A stretch of 64,000 nt of DNA, from contig NZ_QXIR01000015.1 of NCBI RefSeq assembly GCF_003581585.1, positions 43,171-107,170 on the forward strand, read 5' to 3'. Within the stretch, counting starts at the first letter, position 1. Each line of letters begins with the position of its first letter. Shown here piece after piece: positions 47,431 to 57,412 of the stretch. Made by a program: the position numbers and the translations under genes. The notes beneath the pieces are model-generated. The model ran no database searches. It was not told the origin of the DNA and worked only from the letters and a program-made list of their open reading frames with translations. The DNA is from Bacillus salacetis (lineage in GTDB: Bacteria; Bacillota; Bacilli; Bacillales; Bacillaceae_B).

Positions 47431-47474
47431 CAAACAAAAAAGCCTGAATCCGGAAGGCTCCCCAGATTCAGGCT
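47431..47474 (-). terminator. Terminator of ndk
   Basis: Stem GCCTGAATC / GATTCAGGC with an inner GGGGAGCCTTCC loop, followed on the minus strand by TTTTTTGTTTG. Confidence 0.9.
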
Positions 47475-47493
47475 TCAAGGCTTATATCAATTA

Positions 47494-47940
47494 TTAATAG
47501 ATCCACTCGTTCATAAGCTTAGAGTATTCAACCAATTCTTCCTCTTTGAAGAATAGGCCGATTTCTCTCTCTGCACTTTCAGCAGAGTCAGAACCATGGA
47601 TGACGTTCTTTCCTACCGTGATGCCGAAGTCTCCGCGGATTGTGCCAGGTGCAGCATCCTTGGGATTAGTAGCACCCATCATGCTGCGTGCAGTAGAAAT
47701 GACATTCTCACCTTGCCATACCATTGCAAACACAGGACCGGAAGTGATAAAGTCCACAAGCTCTCCGAAGAAAGGGCGTTCTTTGTGTTCGCCGTAATGT
47801 TCTTCAGCCAATTCCTTAGAAATGCTCATTAGCTTAGCGCCAGCAAGCTGGAAACCTTTTTTTTCAAAACGAGAAACAAATTCAGCAATTAATCCGCGTT
47901 GAACGCCGTCAGGCTTTACCATTAAAAATGTCTTTTCCAT
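47494..47940 (-). CDS. ndk: Nucleoside diphosphate kinase
   Basis: A 148-residue NDK with the catalytic His at H115 in [25 protein letters not shown] near the start binds nucleotide. It transfers phosphate between NTPs and NDPs. It stands as the last gene of the menaquinone-linked cluster hepS-menG-hepT-ndk as in B. subtilis. Complete. Confidence 0.97.
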   Translation of the reverse strand: MEKTFLMVKPDGVQRGLIAEFVSRFEKKGFQLAGAKLMSISKELAEEHYGEHKERPFFGELVDFITSGPVFAMVWQGENVISTARSMMGATNPKDAAPGTIRGDFGITVGKNVIHGSDSAESAEREIGLFFKEEELVEYSKLMNEWIY

Positions 47941-48042
47941 TTATCCCACTCCTAGATATGTATGTATGGGTCTCTATTCGATTGCCCACAAAAAATGGTA
48001 TCATTGATTTCACATTTTGGCAACGTTTCCATTTGAAATTTT

Positions 48043-49005
48043 CTAAAATTTTCGCTTTCCGATGAAGTTTGCGATGTCCCTTAAAGTTTTGTTCGCACTA
48101 GTCTTTGGAAGTCCTTCAAGTTCCTCCAACGCCTTCTTCAGATAACGGAAGCTTAGTGCATGGGATTGTTCGATTGCTCCGCAGCCCTTGATATCTTCAA
48201 TGACCTGTTTCAGAATGGCCCTGTCAACTTCTTCATTGACATTGATGATTCTCTCTTTCAAACGGGGATCATTCATGGCATATAAGACAGGCAGGGTAAT
48301 ATTCCCTTGAAGGAGGTCGCTGCCAGCAGGCTTTCCCAATTCTTTTTCGCTTGCTGTGAAATCAAGGATATCATCAGTGATCTGAAAAGACATCCCTACG
48401 TAATAGCCGAAGCGGTATAATTTCCTATGGATCTCGGAAGGAGCTCCTGCTGCTATCGCACCAAGCTGGCAGCTTACAGCAATCAGAAGGGCTGTTTTCC
48501 TTTTGATTCTTCTCAAATAATCCTTTAACCCCTGCTCAAATCGATATTTATCCTTTATTTGTTCAATTTCCCCAACAGTGAGTTCGACAATCGCATTTGA
48601 AAGAATTTTGTGGGCCTCTTCGTTCTCGATTTTGGTCATGTACTCCAAAGAACGAGCAAATATGTAATCCCCTGTATACATAGCCGTCTTATTATCCCAT
48701 TGTGATTTAATTGTCGGCTTTCCCCTTCTCAGGTCTGCGTCATCAATGACGTCATCATGGACCAGTGACGCACTATGGATAAGTTCCAAGGCAACCGCTA
48801 CATTCTTGATGCTATTGATGTCATAGTCACCAAACTTGGCAGACAGCAAAACAAATACAGGGCGGATTCTTTTACCGCCCGCGGATAACAAGTGAAGGGA
48901 TGCTTCATTTAAAAGGGGAGAGCGGGAATCGATGGCCGTCTTTAATTCTTTTTCAATGAGGTCGATATCCGATTTCAGAAACGAATATATCATTTTAAAC
49001 TTCAT
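48043..49005 (-). CDS. hepT: Heptaprenyl diphosphate synthase component II
   Basis: A 320-residue trans-isoprenyl synthase. Two Asp-rich Mg sites are visible: DDVIDD near residue 83 (DDxxD) and QITDDILD near 211. It elongates farnesyl diphosphate to the C35 side chain of menaquinone-7 with component I (hepS). It lies after menG and before ndk in the operon. Confidence 0.94.
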   Translation of the reverse strand: MKFKMIYSFLKSDIDLIEKELKTAIDSRSPLLNEASLHLLSAGGKRIRPVFVLLSAKFGDYDINSIKNVAVALELIHSASLVHDDVIDDADLRRGKPTIKSQWDNKTAMYTGDYIFARSLEYMTKIENEEAHKILSNAIVELTVGEIEQIKDKYRFEQGLKDYLRRIKRKTALLIAVSCQLGAIAAGAPSEIHRKLYRFGYYVGMSFQITDDILDFTASEKELGKPAGSDLLQGNITLPVLYAMNDPRLKERIINVNEEVDRAILKQVIEDIKGCGAIEQSHALSFRYLKKALEELEGLPKTSANKTLRDIANFIGKRKF

Positions 49006-49038
49006 TTCATTTCCACCCAGTTATTATTTTTCTCTTGA

Positions 49039-49746
49039 TCAATTCTTTTTGAACCCCATATGCATGGCAGCCACTCCGCCAGTATAAGGCTTGTACTCTA
49101 CCTTCTCAAAGCCGGCATTGCGGAACATTTCCGCCAGTTCCTTCATTCCTGGAAAGTCTTTCGCCGATTCCTGGAGCCAGGAGTATTCATTGTAGCTTTT
49201 GGCAAATACCTTTCCAAACATAGGCATGAGAAATTGAAAATAAAAGTAATATGCCTGGCGGTAACCAAACATCGTCGGTTGGGATGTTTCAAGACAAACG
49301 GCCATTCCCCCGGGCTTCAGGACACGGTTCATCTCTTTTAAAACATGAAGATAGTCAGGTACGTTCCGCAGACCGAAACCAATGGTGACATAATCAAATG
49401 TATTATCTTCAAAAGGAAGTTCCATTGCATTCCCGTGGAGCAGCTCCACTTGTTTCATCCCTGAGTCTTTAACCTTCTGTTCCCCTATCTTGAGCATGTT
49501 TTTACTGAAGTCGAGCCCTTTGACAGTGCCTTTCTCACCGACTGCATCCGCCAATGCCAATGTCCAGTCGGCAGTTCCACAGCAAACATCCAATGCAGCA
49601 GCTCCCTTTTTGACGGCCATTCTTTTCATGGTATCTTTCCGCCATCTCTTATGCTGTTGAAAACTGATAACCGAGTTCATCTTGTCATAATTTCCGTAGA
49701 TTTTCTCAAAGACAGTGTGAACTCTCTGCTCTTTTGACTGGTTCAT
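49039..49746 (-). CDS. menG: Demethylmenaquinone methyltransferase
   Basis: A 235-residue UbiE/MenG methyltransferase. SAM motif [15 protein letters not shown] and the family motifs [17 protein letters not shown] and GFGLRNVPD are present. It performs the last step of menaquinone synthesis. It is only 3 bp after hepS and 33 bp before hepT. B. subtilis calls it menH/menG. Confidence 0.95.
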   Translation of the reverse strand: MNQSKEQRVHTVFEKIYGNYDKMNSVISFQQHKRWRKDTMKRMAVKKGAAALDVCCGTADWTLALADAVGEKGTVKGLDFSKNMLKIGEQKVKDSGMKQVELLHGNAMELPFEDNTFDYVTIGFGLRNVPDYLHVLKEMNRVLKPGGMAVCLETSQPTMFGYRQAYYFYFQFLMPMFGKVFAKSYNEYSWLQESAKDFPGMKELAEMFRNAGFEKVEYKPYTGGVAAMHMGFKKN

Positions 49747-49749
49747 CCA

Positions 49750-50568
49750 TTAACCCTCTTCCGCAAAAATTTTCGTGTATGGCCTGGTTTGTTCTAACAA
49801 CGAAAGAATCCGGCCTTCTATGAACTGGCCGTCAAAGGATTCACTTCTCATCATTTTTGAGATTCTATCTCTCGACTCTAATATATATCCGGTAAACACT
49901 CTTCCCAGCTTCTGTTTCTGTAAGACAGGCAAGGGAGGAGATGCTTCACCGGCAGATAATGCTGTATTCAGAGATGGGAGAAGCGGGGTGATAACGCCCT
50001 GTTCCAGCTTTCTCTCCTCATGGACCAGCCTCTGCAAAAACAATATTTCCCTGACCAGCTCCTGCCATTGCGTGTTTCCATAATGTTCAAGGAAGCTGTT
50101 GATGACCGCCGACTCGATTGTCTTTACACTATCCATGATCTGCTGAACATTAAGAAATTCATTTTTGTATAGTGAAATCTTGCTTTCATTCACGGTTTTG
50201 ATAGCTTGCGCCAGAAGGGTGATCAAGCTGACATTTTCCAGCTCGGAAAGGATTTTGTAATATTGGCCGCTGAAATAAACGCCTGCCAATACAGTCAGCT
50301 GCCTTTCCTTAAGTGAATCCTTTGGTGAGTTTGTTACTTTTTCATGGGTATCCAGGCCGATTTGGATCAACATGACAGTTGAAATCAAACGGATGACTTC
50401 CTCATCATCCAATTCTTTCTCCTTCGTGAAAGGAAGGAGCAGAAAGCTGATCCTGTCTTCATCAATTTGCGGAGAATCAATATACTGTTGCAAATAAGAG
50501 TAGGATAACTTCTCTTCGACATAGTGTTTTATTGATGCTTCAAGATGAAAACAGTCCAAATGTTTCAT
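49750..50568 (-). CDS. hepS: Heptaprenyl diphosphate synthase component I
   Basis: A 272-residue HEPPP_synt_1 protein. It is helical without Asp-rich motifs, as expected of the regulatory partner. The region VMLIQIGLDTHEKVTN is characteristic. It forms the C35 prenyl synthase with HepT and is placed first in the hepS-menG-hepT operon after mtrB. Confidence 0.92.
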   Translation of the reverse strand: MKHLDCFHLEASIKHYVEEKLSYSYLQQYIDSPQIDEDRISFLLLPFTKEKELDDEEVIRLISTVMLIQIGLDTHEKVTNSPKDSLKERQLTVLAGVYFSGQYYKILSELENVSLITLLAQAIKTVNESKISLYKNEFLNVQQIMDSVKTIESAVINSFLEHYGNTQWQELVREILFLQRLVHEERKLEQGVITPLLPSLNTALSAGEASPPLPVLQKQKLGRVFTGYILESRDRISKMMRSESFDGQFIEGRILSLLEQTRPYTKIFAEEG

Positions 50569-50729
50569 AAACCTAAATCCCCATTTCGTATATGTATCTA
50601 CTTAGTCGTTTCAGCAACAAATATTATAACATAATAACCCAAGCCGGGCGAATACAACAACTCCCCCGGTTGTGAAGAAGGATGCTTCCCTTTAAGGCAT
50701 GGGGGCAATTGCCCAGCAGAGACCCCGTG
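50569..50729. other. mtrB-hepS intergenic with small palindromes
   Basis: 161 bases with GC-rich blocks including GGGCAATTGCCC (about 50703-50714). No T run follows these, and no frame is supported. It could be a processing or promoter region. Confidence 0.3.
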
Positions 50730-50960
50730 TTATTTTTCTTTAATATCGCTTTCTATTTCCCCATTTCCGGTAATGATTTTCGCTTTGCCGCGGACCTTGA
50801 TAGCCGAGGTATGCTCAGTGAATTGTGCAATCATCACTTCGCCCTTATCCAGCTTTTCGGAATGGTGGAATTTAGTATCCGTCCCTCTGGTCAGCCCTAT
50901 TACATTTACACCGTCTTCTATCGCTTTTATAACTATATAATCTGATTGGCTGTTTGCCAT
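50730..50960 (-). CDS. mtrB: Tryptophan RNA-binding attenuation protein (TRAP)
   Basis: A 76-residue TRAP. ATG 50960 is chosen for its GGAGTG site; longer starts begin at 50984. The sequence [19 protein letters not shown] and the KVRGKAK stretch of the RNA-binding KKR set match B. subtilis. Eleven copies form a ring that binds GAG/UAG repeats of trp leaders when tryptophan is present (known). In this window there is no trp operon or mtrA (folE) beside it. Confidence 0.95.
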   Translation of the reverse strand: MANSQSDYIVIKAIEDGVNVIGLTRGTDTKFHHSEKLDKGEVMIAQFTEHTSAIKVRGKAKIITGNGEIESDIKEK

Positions 50961-51087
50961 TTTCTTCACTCCATTCATCTCCATTTGTGAACAATTTCAT
51001 CTTACCGAATATTGTATCAAAGATCAGCATCGTTCATAAGCTATATGCTTCCCGGTAAGCCTGCAAACAACAGATTTTCTTAAAGTA

Positions 51088-51190
51088 TAGCCGTTCCCGA
51101 AATTTGCTGCCTTCAGGAAAATTCAACTCTCGAAATATGCAGAGCAGCTCTTTTCTTCATACTTTCAGGATTTTTCGGTTAACTGCCAGT
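51088..51190 (+). repeat. MITE-like element, degenerate copy F
   Basis: Fragments TAGCCGTTCCCGAAATTTGC, CAACTCTCGAAATATGCAGAGC and AGCTCTTTTCTTCATACTTTC align with the left arm and core of the family; the right arm is not recognisable. It lies between mtrB and hbs, ahead of the hbs terminator. Confidence 0.5.
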
Positions 51191-51215
51191 ATACAGTTGA
51201 GGAGCTTAAATAATA

Positions 51216-51250
51216 GAAAAAAGAGCTGCACGGATTGCAGCTCTTTTTTC
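51216..51250 (-). terminator. Terminator of hbs
   Basis: Stem AAAAGAGCTGCA / TGCAGCTCTTTT with a 6-base loop, T-rich on the minus strand. Confidence 0.92.
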
Positions 51251-51267
51251 ACGCTAAAGGTATGTAA

Positions 51268-51540
51268 TTATTTTACAGCATCTTTAAGCGCTTTACCTGG
51301 TTTGAATGCAGGCACCTTGCTAGCTGAGATTTCGATTTCTTCTCCAGTTTGCGGGTTGCGTCCTTTGCGGGCTGCACGTTCGCGGACTTCGAAGTTACCG
51401 AAACCGATCAATTGTACTTTATCACCATTTGCCAGTGCGTTTTGAATACTTTCAAAAACGGCATCAACTGCTTTTGTAGCATCCTTTTTAGAAAGCTCAG
51501 CAGCTTCAGCAACAGCATTGATTAGTTCTGTCTTGTTCAT
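51268..51540 (-). CDS. hbs: DNA-binding protein HU
   Basis: A 90-residue HU starting at ATG 51540 ([19 protein letters not shown]); the ATG nine bases upstream sits in the SD. The arm motif [15 protein letters not shown] and the [12 protein letters not shown] end are typical. It is the main nucleoid protein and essential in B. subtilis. It lies between spoIVA and mtrB as expected. Confidence 0.97.
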   Translation of the reverse strand: MNKTELINAVAEAAELSKKDATKAVDAVFESIQNALANGDKVQLIGFGNFEVRERAARKGRNPQTGEEIEISASKVPAFKPGKALKDAVK

Positions 51541-51608
51541 GCCATTCACCTCCTCCCAAAGGAAATGTTTCAGTCATGATTCATATAACTGTCTTGTTAC
51601 ATTTGTGA

Positions 51609-51654
51609 ACATAATTTTCGGTTTCTATACCTGGTCAAACATAAAAACCGTCAA
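51609..51654 (-). promoter_or_regulatory. Two overlapping promoter candidates of hbs
   Basis: TTGACC-N18-TTATGT (51633-51638 and 51609-51614) and TTGACG-N19-TATAGA (51649-51654 and 51624-51629). The B. subtilis hbs gene also uses two promoters (known). Confidence 0.4.
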
Positions 51655-51941
51655 AAACGTTGTAGAATCAATGTTCGACATCAATTCTGTTAAAAGATTA
51701 TCATATAAAAATAAGGTTAGCAAGAATAATTCAATAATTAATGGGAATCTTTTCTTTTTCAGGGGTGTAATTCTTTTTAGAGAACAATTTCTGCTGTTAT
51801 TTTCAAATCCCTGGTCCTCTTTCACTTCAAAAACCCCTGAACAAAAGGGTTATTAGATTATAGCCATATCATTTGTTTCTTAATAAAGCAAAATTCACTC
51901 CACATCGAGAAGCCTCATCCACGAGAAATATCCAATCCAAT

Positions 51942-51970
51942 AAAAAAAAAGACTCTCAAAAAGAGAGCCT
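51942..51970 (-). terminator. Terminator of spoIVA
   Basis: Stem AGgCTCTC / GAGAGtCT with a 5-T loop, followed on the minus strand by nine Ts. Confidence 0.88.
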
Positions 51971-51971
51971 T

Positions 51972-53450
51972 CTATAAGATAATGGCGATCATTCCGCCGG
52001 ATCCTTCGTTAATGATCCTTTCAAGGGTATCCTTAAGCTTGTATCGGGCATTTTCCGGCATCAGCGACAACTTTGCCTGTATGCCTTCCCTGACGATGGA
52101 GCTCAGGCTGCGGCCAAAGATATCGGAATTCCAGATGGACAGCGGATCATCTTCGAAGTCCTGCATCAAGTACCTGACCAATTCTTCGCTTTGCTTTTCT
52201 GTACCGATAATCGGTTCGAACTTCGACTGAACATCCACTTTGATCATATGGATGGATGGGGCCACAGCCTTCAAGCTGACACCGAAACGGGAACCCTGGC
52301 GAATGATTTCCGGCTCATCCAAACTCATATCGTTCAATGATGGAGCGGCAATGCCATAACCTGTTTGTTTCACCATCTTCAGCGCATCTGCCACTTGATC
52401 ATATTCGCGCTTGGCATGAGCAAAATCCTGCATCAATTCGAGCAGATGATCCTTGCCCCGGATTTCGACTCCGACAATTTCTTTTAATACCTCATCATAT
52501 AGTTCATCCGGCGCATACAGATCAATTTCTGCAACCCCCTGCCCCATCTCGATCCCTGCCAATCCGGCTCTTTCGATATATTCGAACTCACTGAAATAAT
52601 GGACTACACGGTCCACATCCCTTAACCGCTTAATGTCTTTGACCGTTTCTTTGACGGCTTCCTGATAATTTTCCCGCAGCCAGTGATCTTCGTTCAGTAC
52701 CATTACCCAGCTTGGAAGGTTCACATTCACTTCGAGCACAGGGAATTCAAATAGTGCTTCCCGAAGAACATTCAGAACATCTGAATCTCTCATACTTTCA
52801 ACACTCATGGCGATAACAGGAATATCATATTTCTCTTGAAGTTTCAGACGAAGATCTTCCGTTTCAGGAGCATGAGGCTTAACGGAATTAATAACCATGA
52901 TGAAAGGTTTTCCAACTTCTTTCAGTTCTTCTATTACTCTTTCTTCCGCAACCAGATAGTCGCTTCTCGGAATTTCACCGATGGAACCATCTGTTGTGAC
53001 CACAACGCCTATTGTCGAGTGTTCCTGGATGACCTTGCGAGTTCCGATTTCAGCTGCTTCATGGAACGGGATTGGTTCTTCATACCATGGCGTATTGATC
53101 ATTCTTGGTCCGTTCTCATCCTCGTAGCCCTTTGCCCCTGGAACCGTGTAACCTACACAGTCCACAAGGCGGATGTTGACGTCTAGTCCTTCATCCACAT
53201 GTACGGAAACAGCCTGATTCGGGACAAATTTCGGTTCAGTCGTCATGATGGTTTTTCCAGCTGCGCTTTGCGGCAGTTCATCCTGGGCACGTGCGCGTTC
53301 AGACTCACTTGAAATATTAGGAAGGACGACAAGCTCCATGAATTTCTTGATGAATGTCGATTTCCCTGTTCGAACGGCTCCTACAACACCTAGGTAAATA
53401 TCTCCGCCGGTTCTTTCTGCAATGTCTTTGAATAGATCTACTCTTTCCAA
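51972..53450 (-). CDS. spoIVA: Spore coat morphogenetic ATPase SpoIVA
   Basis: A 492-residue SpoIVA. The start is TTG 53450 with GGAGGG six bases before, giving LERVDLFKDIAERTGGD as in B. subtilis; the 13 upstream codons have no site. Walker A is GAVRTGKST, and the C-terminal region ends IINEGSGGMIAIIL. It hydrolyses ATP to polymerise into the basement layer of the spore coat on the outer forespore membrane. A sigma-E-like promoter lies upstream. Complete. Confidence 0.96.
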   Translation of the reverse strand: MERVDLFKDIAERTGGDIYLGVVGAVRTGKSTFIKKFMELVVLPNISSESERARAQDELPQSAAGKTIMTTEPKFVPNQAVSVHVDEGLDVNIRLVDCVGYTVPGAKGYEDENGPRMINTPWYEEPIPFHEAAEIGTRKVIQEHSTIGVVVTTDGSIGEIPRSDYLVAEERVIEELKEVGKPFIMVINSVKPHAPETEDLRLKLQEKYDIPVIAMSVESMRDSDVLNVLREALFEFPVLEVNVNLPSWVMVLNEDHWLRENYQEAVKETVKDIKRLRDVDRVVHYFSEFEYIERAGLAGIEMGQGVAEIDLYAPDELYDEVLKEIVGVEIRGKDHLLELMQDFAHAKREYDQVADALKMVKQTGYGIAAPSLNDMSLDEPEIIRQGSRFGVSLKAVAPSIHMIKVDVQSKFEPIIGTEKQSEELVRYLMQDFEDDPLSIWNSDIFGRSLSSIVREGIQAKLSLMPENARYKLKDTLERIINEGSGGMIAIIL

Positions 53451-53513
53451 GAGATTCCCTCCAATCTTTATCTTCCAGGGATGTTTCATCCGGTTAGCTG
53501 TTTGGACATTCTA

Positions 53514-53544
53514 TATTTATGATGTTGTCCCAATTACTTATGAC
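53514..53544 (-). promoter_or_regulatory. Sigma-E-like promoter of spoIVA
   Basis: GTCATAA (53538-53544) and CATAAATA (53514-53521) on the minus strand, about 16 bases apart, approximate the sigma-E pattern ATA-N16-CATANNNT (last T is A). Confidence 0.4.
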
Positions 53545-53633
53545 TATTAATATGTTTTTTTTGTCTCCTTATTACTAAAAAAGGAAAAATTAATAGGATA
53601 TGAGACAAAAAGTTGAGACGGGAAACGAGATAA

Positions 53634-53680
53634 TGAAAAAACCCCTTTCCTTACAAATATATTTTGCAGGAAAGGGGTTA
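53634..53680 (-). terminator. Terminator of yphF
   Basis: Stem AACCCCTTTCCT / AGGAAAGGGGTT with a 15-base loop, followed on the minus strand by TTTTCAT. Confidence 0.88.
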
Positions 53681-53683
53681 TGC

Positions 53684-54400
53684 CTATTTCATCATAAAGA
53701 CTGGTTCTTTCTTTTCATCAACAGTATACGGTGGAGAATAAGCCGGCACAAAAGATGAGTTTTCCGTCAAAATCGGACGGATATCCTCCCCTTCTTTTAC
53801 GCTGTAATCGTTTTCCTTAAGCGCACTGTTCAAGTCATTTCTGTAATCAACGAAAATCTCCCCGCTGCCGTTAATCAGCAATGGCAGGTTCTGGTTGGAG
53901 TACGGACTGACCACGAAAGGTTCTTCCTTATAGCCGATCTTTGAATAATCGAGTGTATAAACATTATCTGCTATACTCTCTTTAAAAGGCGGGTAGCCTG
54001 TGGATTGAATCCTGATATTGATTTCGCGTATCTTTTCGGCAATCCTTAAATCAAAAATTTTCACAGTCGGATTTTCTTCGACATCAATCAGGACATATTG
54101 GAATACACCGCCGTTTTCATATGCATTTCCGGGAACCTCGGAAAGGAACTTACCTTTCAGTTTGTTAAAATCGATTGGATATTTTATATAGATAGGTGTA
54201 TCTTCATCTCTAGTTTTAATCGGAAGGATTCCGCCATTATCTGACTGGAACTTCTCGACTGCAGACTGAACAATTTCTATTTGGTCTTCATGCGGCAGCT
54301 GATTTTTTTGAAGCTGGTCCTCCGGGTATAGACAACCTGCCAAAAGAGAGGCTGTAAGCACCATGAGGAGCACAAGTTTCAGTTTTTTCAAAAATAACAC
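53684..54400 (-). CDS. yphF: Lipoprotein YphF
   Basis: A 238-residue lipoprotein: signal peptide and lipobox LLAGC with the acylated C23. The mature part contains VQSAVEKFQSDNGGILPIKTRDEDTP, reminiscent of the type II secretion/pseudopilin C-terminal pattern (inference from sequence look, not tested). It lies 20 bp after yphE and upstream of spoIVA, as in B. subtilis. Function is unknown. Confidence 0.85.
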   Translation of the reverse strand: MLFLKKLKLVLLMVLTASLLAGCLYPEDQLQKNQLPHEDQIEIVQSAVEKFQSDNGGILPIKTRDEDTPIYIKYPIDFNKLKGKFLSEVPGNAYENGGVFQYVLIDVEENPTVKIFDLRIAEKIREINIRIQSTGYPPFKESIADNVYTLDYSKIGYKEEPFVVSPYSNQNLPLLINGSGEIFVDYRNDLNSALKENDYSVKEGEDIRPILTENSSFVPAYSPPYTVDEKKEPVFMMK

Positions 54401-54420
54401 ATCCTTAAAGCATAGCTTAT

Positions 54421-54618
54421 CTAATTTGTCGGTCCGCTCAATACGATATAGGCCATCATCAATCCGCCGGATATCATTAGTACATATGCAATCAGTGCAG
54501 TAATAAAGCGGAAAAAGCCTTTTTTCAATTTATATCTGCTCACGTAGATCGTTAATATCGCAAGGATCATAAAGCCCATAGAAGCGAATGAAACCCACAT
54601 TTTCATCATCGAAGACAT
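54421..54618 (-). CDS. yphE: YphE family membrane protein (DUF2768)
   Basis: A 65-residue protein with two membrane helices (about 5-25 and 37-60) joined by a basic loop SRYKLKKGFFR. It matches YphE/DUF2768. Good GGAGGGACG site before ATG 54618. It is co-transcribed with yphF. Function is unknown; conserved in spore formers. Confidence 0.85.
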   Translation of the reverse strand: MSSMMKMWVSFASMGFMILAILTIYVSRYKLKKGFFRFITALIAYVLMISGGLMMAYIVLSGPTN

Positions 54619-54892
54619 TGGACGTCCCTCCTTATTTGTCGAAAGTATTATATCACACCATTTGTGAAAGTTAATAGCGAGGGAAAATAATTCACTTTAA
54701 TGTCGTTTTTACATCCTGATGCTGAGGTGCCATGAAGGGATATAGGAATCTGGAAAGATGTTATATCCCTGCCCTTCCTGCAGCCGGCCATCCGGCCATT
54801 TTTTCTCAATGATTATCGTAAAATCTTGATGATGGTCAACAGTCTAGTCTATAAATACAGTTCTGATTAGCACTTGAAAGCCTGTGAATGTG
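54619..54892. other. Gene-free interval between gpsA and yphE
   Basis: It contains the inverted pair AGGGATATA (54736-54744) / TATATCCCT (54762-54770) and, on the plus strand, GGCCATCCGGCC followed by ATTTTTTC (54787-54804). A 26-codon frame from 54732 lacks a properly spaced ribosome site. No gene is supported. Confidence 0.4.
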
Positions 54893-54936
54893 CAAAAAAA
54901 AGACCGAAGCAAGGGAAGAATCCCTCCTTCAGTCCA
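54893..54936 (-). terminator. Probable terminator of gpsA
   Basis: Stem GACTGAAG.. / ..CTTCGGTC with an inner AGGGA/TCCCT part, followed on the minus strand by eight Ts. It lies about 100 bases after the gpsA stop. Confidence 0.75.
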
Positions 54937-55033
54937 CATGACAGTTACCCCATCCAGGTTTCAAGCTGTTTATGTTCCATTCATCGTATGCATGAAAAGG
55001 ATAAATGCACCATCGAATGCCCATTTAAGTGAA

Positions 55034-56083
55034 TTATTCCGTCATCTTTTCGCCTAAGATATTGAAAAGGTCTTCCATCTCATGGGTCTTCATCCGCCCC
55101 ATCAAGGAATCAACTGCCTGTTTAGGAGGTACGTCATTGAAAAGGACCTCATACAACGCTTGAGTAATAGGCATCTGTACATTGTATTTCCGGGCAAGCT
55201 GGTGGGCCGCTTTCGTAGTCCTTACCCCTTCAACGACCATTCCCATATCGTCCAGGACATTTTGGAGTTTCATACCTTTGCCGAGCTGATTTCCGGCTCT
55301 CCAGTTTCTGGAGTGAACGCTTGTACATGTGACGATTAAATCACCTATGCCGGTTAACCCCGAAAATGTAAGCGGGTTGGCACCCATCTTACTTCCCAGC
55401 CGTGCAATTTCCGCCAGTCCCCTTGTGATAAGCGCCGCCTTTGCGTTATCCCCGTAGCCGAGGCCGTCCGTGATCCCGGCAGCAAGAGCGATGATATTCT
55501 TTAAAGCCCCTCCGATTTCAACTCCGACCACATCAGGGTTTGTATAGACCCTGAAATGCTGATTCATGAAGAGATCCTGTACATGCTCAGCAGCTTCCAT
55601 ATTTACAGAGGAAACCGTAACAGTTGTTGGATGCCTCAGACTTACTTCTTCAGCATGGCTTGGCCCTGACAGCACGACTACATCCCTGAGTGAGCGGTCA
55701 TCCATTTCTTCTGTGATCATTTCTGATATCCTCAGCAGCGTATCAGGTTCGATCCCTTTACTGACATGCACAATTATTACAGGGTTTGACACCGTCTTCT
55801 TCACCTTTTGAAGCACTTCCCTGACAGCTTTTGTCGGGACGGCAAGAATGACCGTTTCCACGCCTTCCAAGGCTCCACTAAGATCTGAAAAACCTTTGAT
55901 CCCTTCAGGAAGCTTGATGCCCTTCAGATACTTTTCATTGGTATGTTTGGAGTTGATTTCTTCCATTTGTTCAGCTTTATGGCCCCAGAGATTCACAGTA
56001 TGCCCGTTATCAGCAAGGACCATCGCGAGTGCTGTTCCCCAGCTTCCCGCTCCCAGTACAGTGATTGTTTTCACTTTTCTCAC
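55034..56083 (-). CDS. gpsA: Glycerol-3-phosphate dehydrogenase [NAD(P)+]
   Basis: A 349-residue enzyme making sn-glycerol 3-phosphate for phospholipids. [10 protein letters not shown] at 11-20 binds the nucleotide; the catalytic Lys lies in [14 protein letters not shown] and the [12 protein letters not shown] loop follows. It lies directly after der (9 bp), the order seen in B. subtilis. Complete and typical in length. Confidence 0.96.
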   Translation of the reverse strand: MRKVKTITVLGAGSWGTALAMVLADNGHTVNLWGHKAEQMEEINSKHTNEKYLKGIKLPEGIKGFSDLSGALEGVETVILAVPTKAVREVLQKVKKTVSNPVIIVHVSKGIEPDTLLRISEMITEEMDDRSLRDVVVLSGPSHAEEVSLRHPTTVTVSSVNMEAAEHVQDLFMNQHFRVYTNPDVVGVEIGGALKNIIALAAGITDGLGYGDNAKAALITRGLAEIARLGSKMGANPLTFSGLTGIGDLIVTCTSVHSRNWRAGNQLGKGMKLQNVLDDMGMVVEGVRTTKAAHQLARKYNVQMPITQALYEVLFNDVPPKQAVDSLMGRMKTHEMEDLFNILGEKMTE

Positions 56084-56092
56084 CCTCCAGAT

Positions 56093-57412
56093 TTATTTTC
56101 GTGCACGCGCGATAATTCGGATCGGTGTCCCTTCAAAAACAAATGCCTCTCTTATCCTGTTTTCAAGGAAACGTGCATATGAAAAGTGCATCAATTCTGG
56201 TTCATTTACAAAAACAACAAAAGTAGGCGGCTTGACTGCCACTTGGGTTGCATAGAATACTTTGAGTCTCTTCCCTTTATCAGTAGGTGTAGGGTTCATA
56301 GCCACGGCATCGGCAATGACTTCATTCAGGATGCTGGACTGGACTCTTAATGCATGATTCTCACTTACCTGATTGATTGCCGGAATCAGTGTGTGAATCC
56401 TTCTTTTCGTCTTTGCAGATAAGAAGATGATTGGAGCATAATCAAGGAACAGGAAGTGCTCTCTGATATTCTGCTCGAAATTCTTCATCGTTTTTTCATC
56501 TTTTTCAACGGCATCCCATTTATTGACGACAATGATGACACCACGCCCTGCTTCATGGGCATAACCAGCAATCTTTTTGTCCTGCTCAATGATCCCTTCT
56601 TCTCCATCTATAACGACCAGGACAACATCAGAACGTTCAATCGCCCTTAAAGCACGTAGTACACTATATTTTTCTGTCGATTCATAAACTTTTCCTTTTT
56701 TCCTCATGCCTGCTGTATCGATGATGACATATTCCTGCCCGTCAACCTTAAGCTTCGAGTCTATGGCATCCCTTGTTGTGCCTGCCACATTGCTGACAAT
56801 GACCCGGTCTTCACCAAGCATCGCATTGACCAGGGAAGATTTGCCGACGTTTGGACGCCCAATCAGCGAGAATTTGATAACATCCTCCGCATAAGCTTCT
56901 CCTGAATCTTTGTTGAAGTTTTTGGCTACCTCATCAAGCATGTCCCCAAGGCCGATTCCGTGAGATCCAGAAATAGGAAACGGCTCTCCGAAACCTAAAG
57001 AGTAGAAGTCATACACAAGTTCCCTCATTTCAGGATTATCTATCTTATTGACTGCCAGAACGACCGGCTTTTTGGAACGGTAAAGGATTTTTGCCACTAT
57101 TTCATCTGCAGCTGTTACACCTTCCCGACCATTGGTCAAAAAGATGATGACATCGGCTTCATCAATCGCAATTTCAGCCTGCTGCCGGATTTGCTCAAGA
57201 AATGGTTCATCCCCGATTTCGATTCCCCCGGTATCAATGATATTGAAATCATGAGTCAGCCAATCAGCTGAACTGTATATCCGGTCTCTCGTCACTCCCG
57301 GCACATCTTCCACGATGGAAATTCTCTCCCCGACAATTCGGTTAAAGATGGTGGACTTCCCAACATTGGGACGCCCTACAATTGCAACAACTGGTTTTGT
57401 CACATTGTTCAC
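56093..57412 (-). CDS. der: Ribosome-assembly GTPase Der (EngA)
   Basis: A 439-residue protein with two tandem GTPase domains: [11 protein letters not shown] (about 12-22) and [11 protein letters not shown] (about 185-195), each with DTxG and NKxD motifs (NKIDN, NKWDA). A KH-like domain ends with the basic RIIARARK. It is needed for 50S subunit maturation. It precedes gpsA. Confidence 0.97.
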   Translation of the reverse strand: MNNVTKPVVAIVGRPNVGKSTIFNRIVGERISIVEDVPGVTRDRIYSSADWLTHDFNIIDTGGIEIGDEPFLEQIRQQAEIAIDEADVIIFLTNGREGVTAADEIVAKILYRSKKPVVLAVNKIDNPEMRELVYDFYSLGFGEPFPISGSHGIGLGDMLDEVAKNFNKDSGEAYAEDVIKFSLIGRPNVGKSSLVNAMLGEDRVIVSNVAGTTRDAIDSKLKVDGQEYVIIDTAGMRKKGKVYESTEKYSVLRALRAIERSDVVLVVIDGEEGIIEQDKKIAGYAHEAGRGVIIVVNKWDAVEKDEKTMKNFEQNIREHFLFLDYAPIIFLSAKTKRRIHTLIPAINQVSENHALRVQSSILNEVIADAVAMNPTPTDKGKRLKVFYATQVAVKPPTFVVFVNEPELMHFSYARFLENRIREAFVFEGTPIRIIARARK

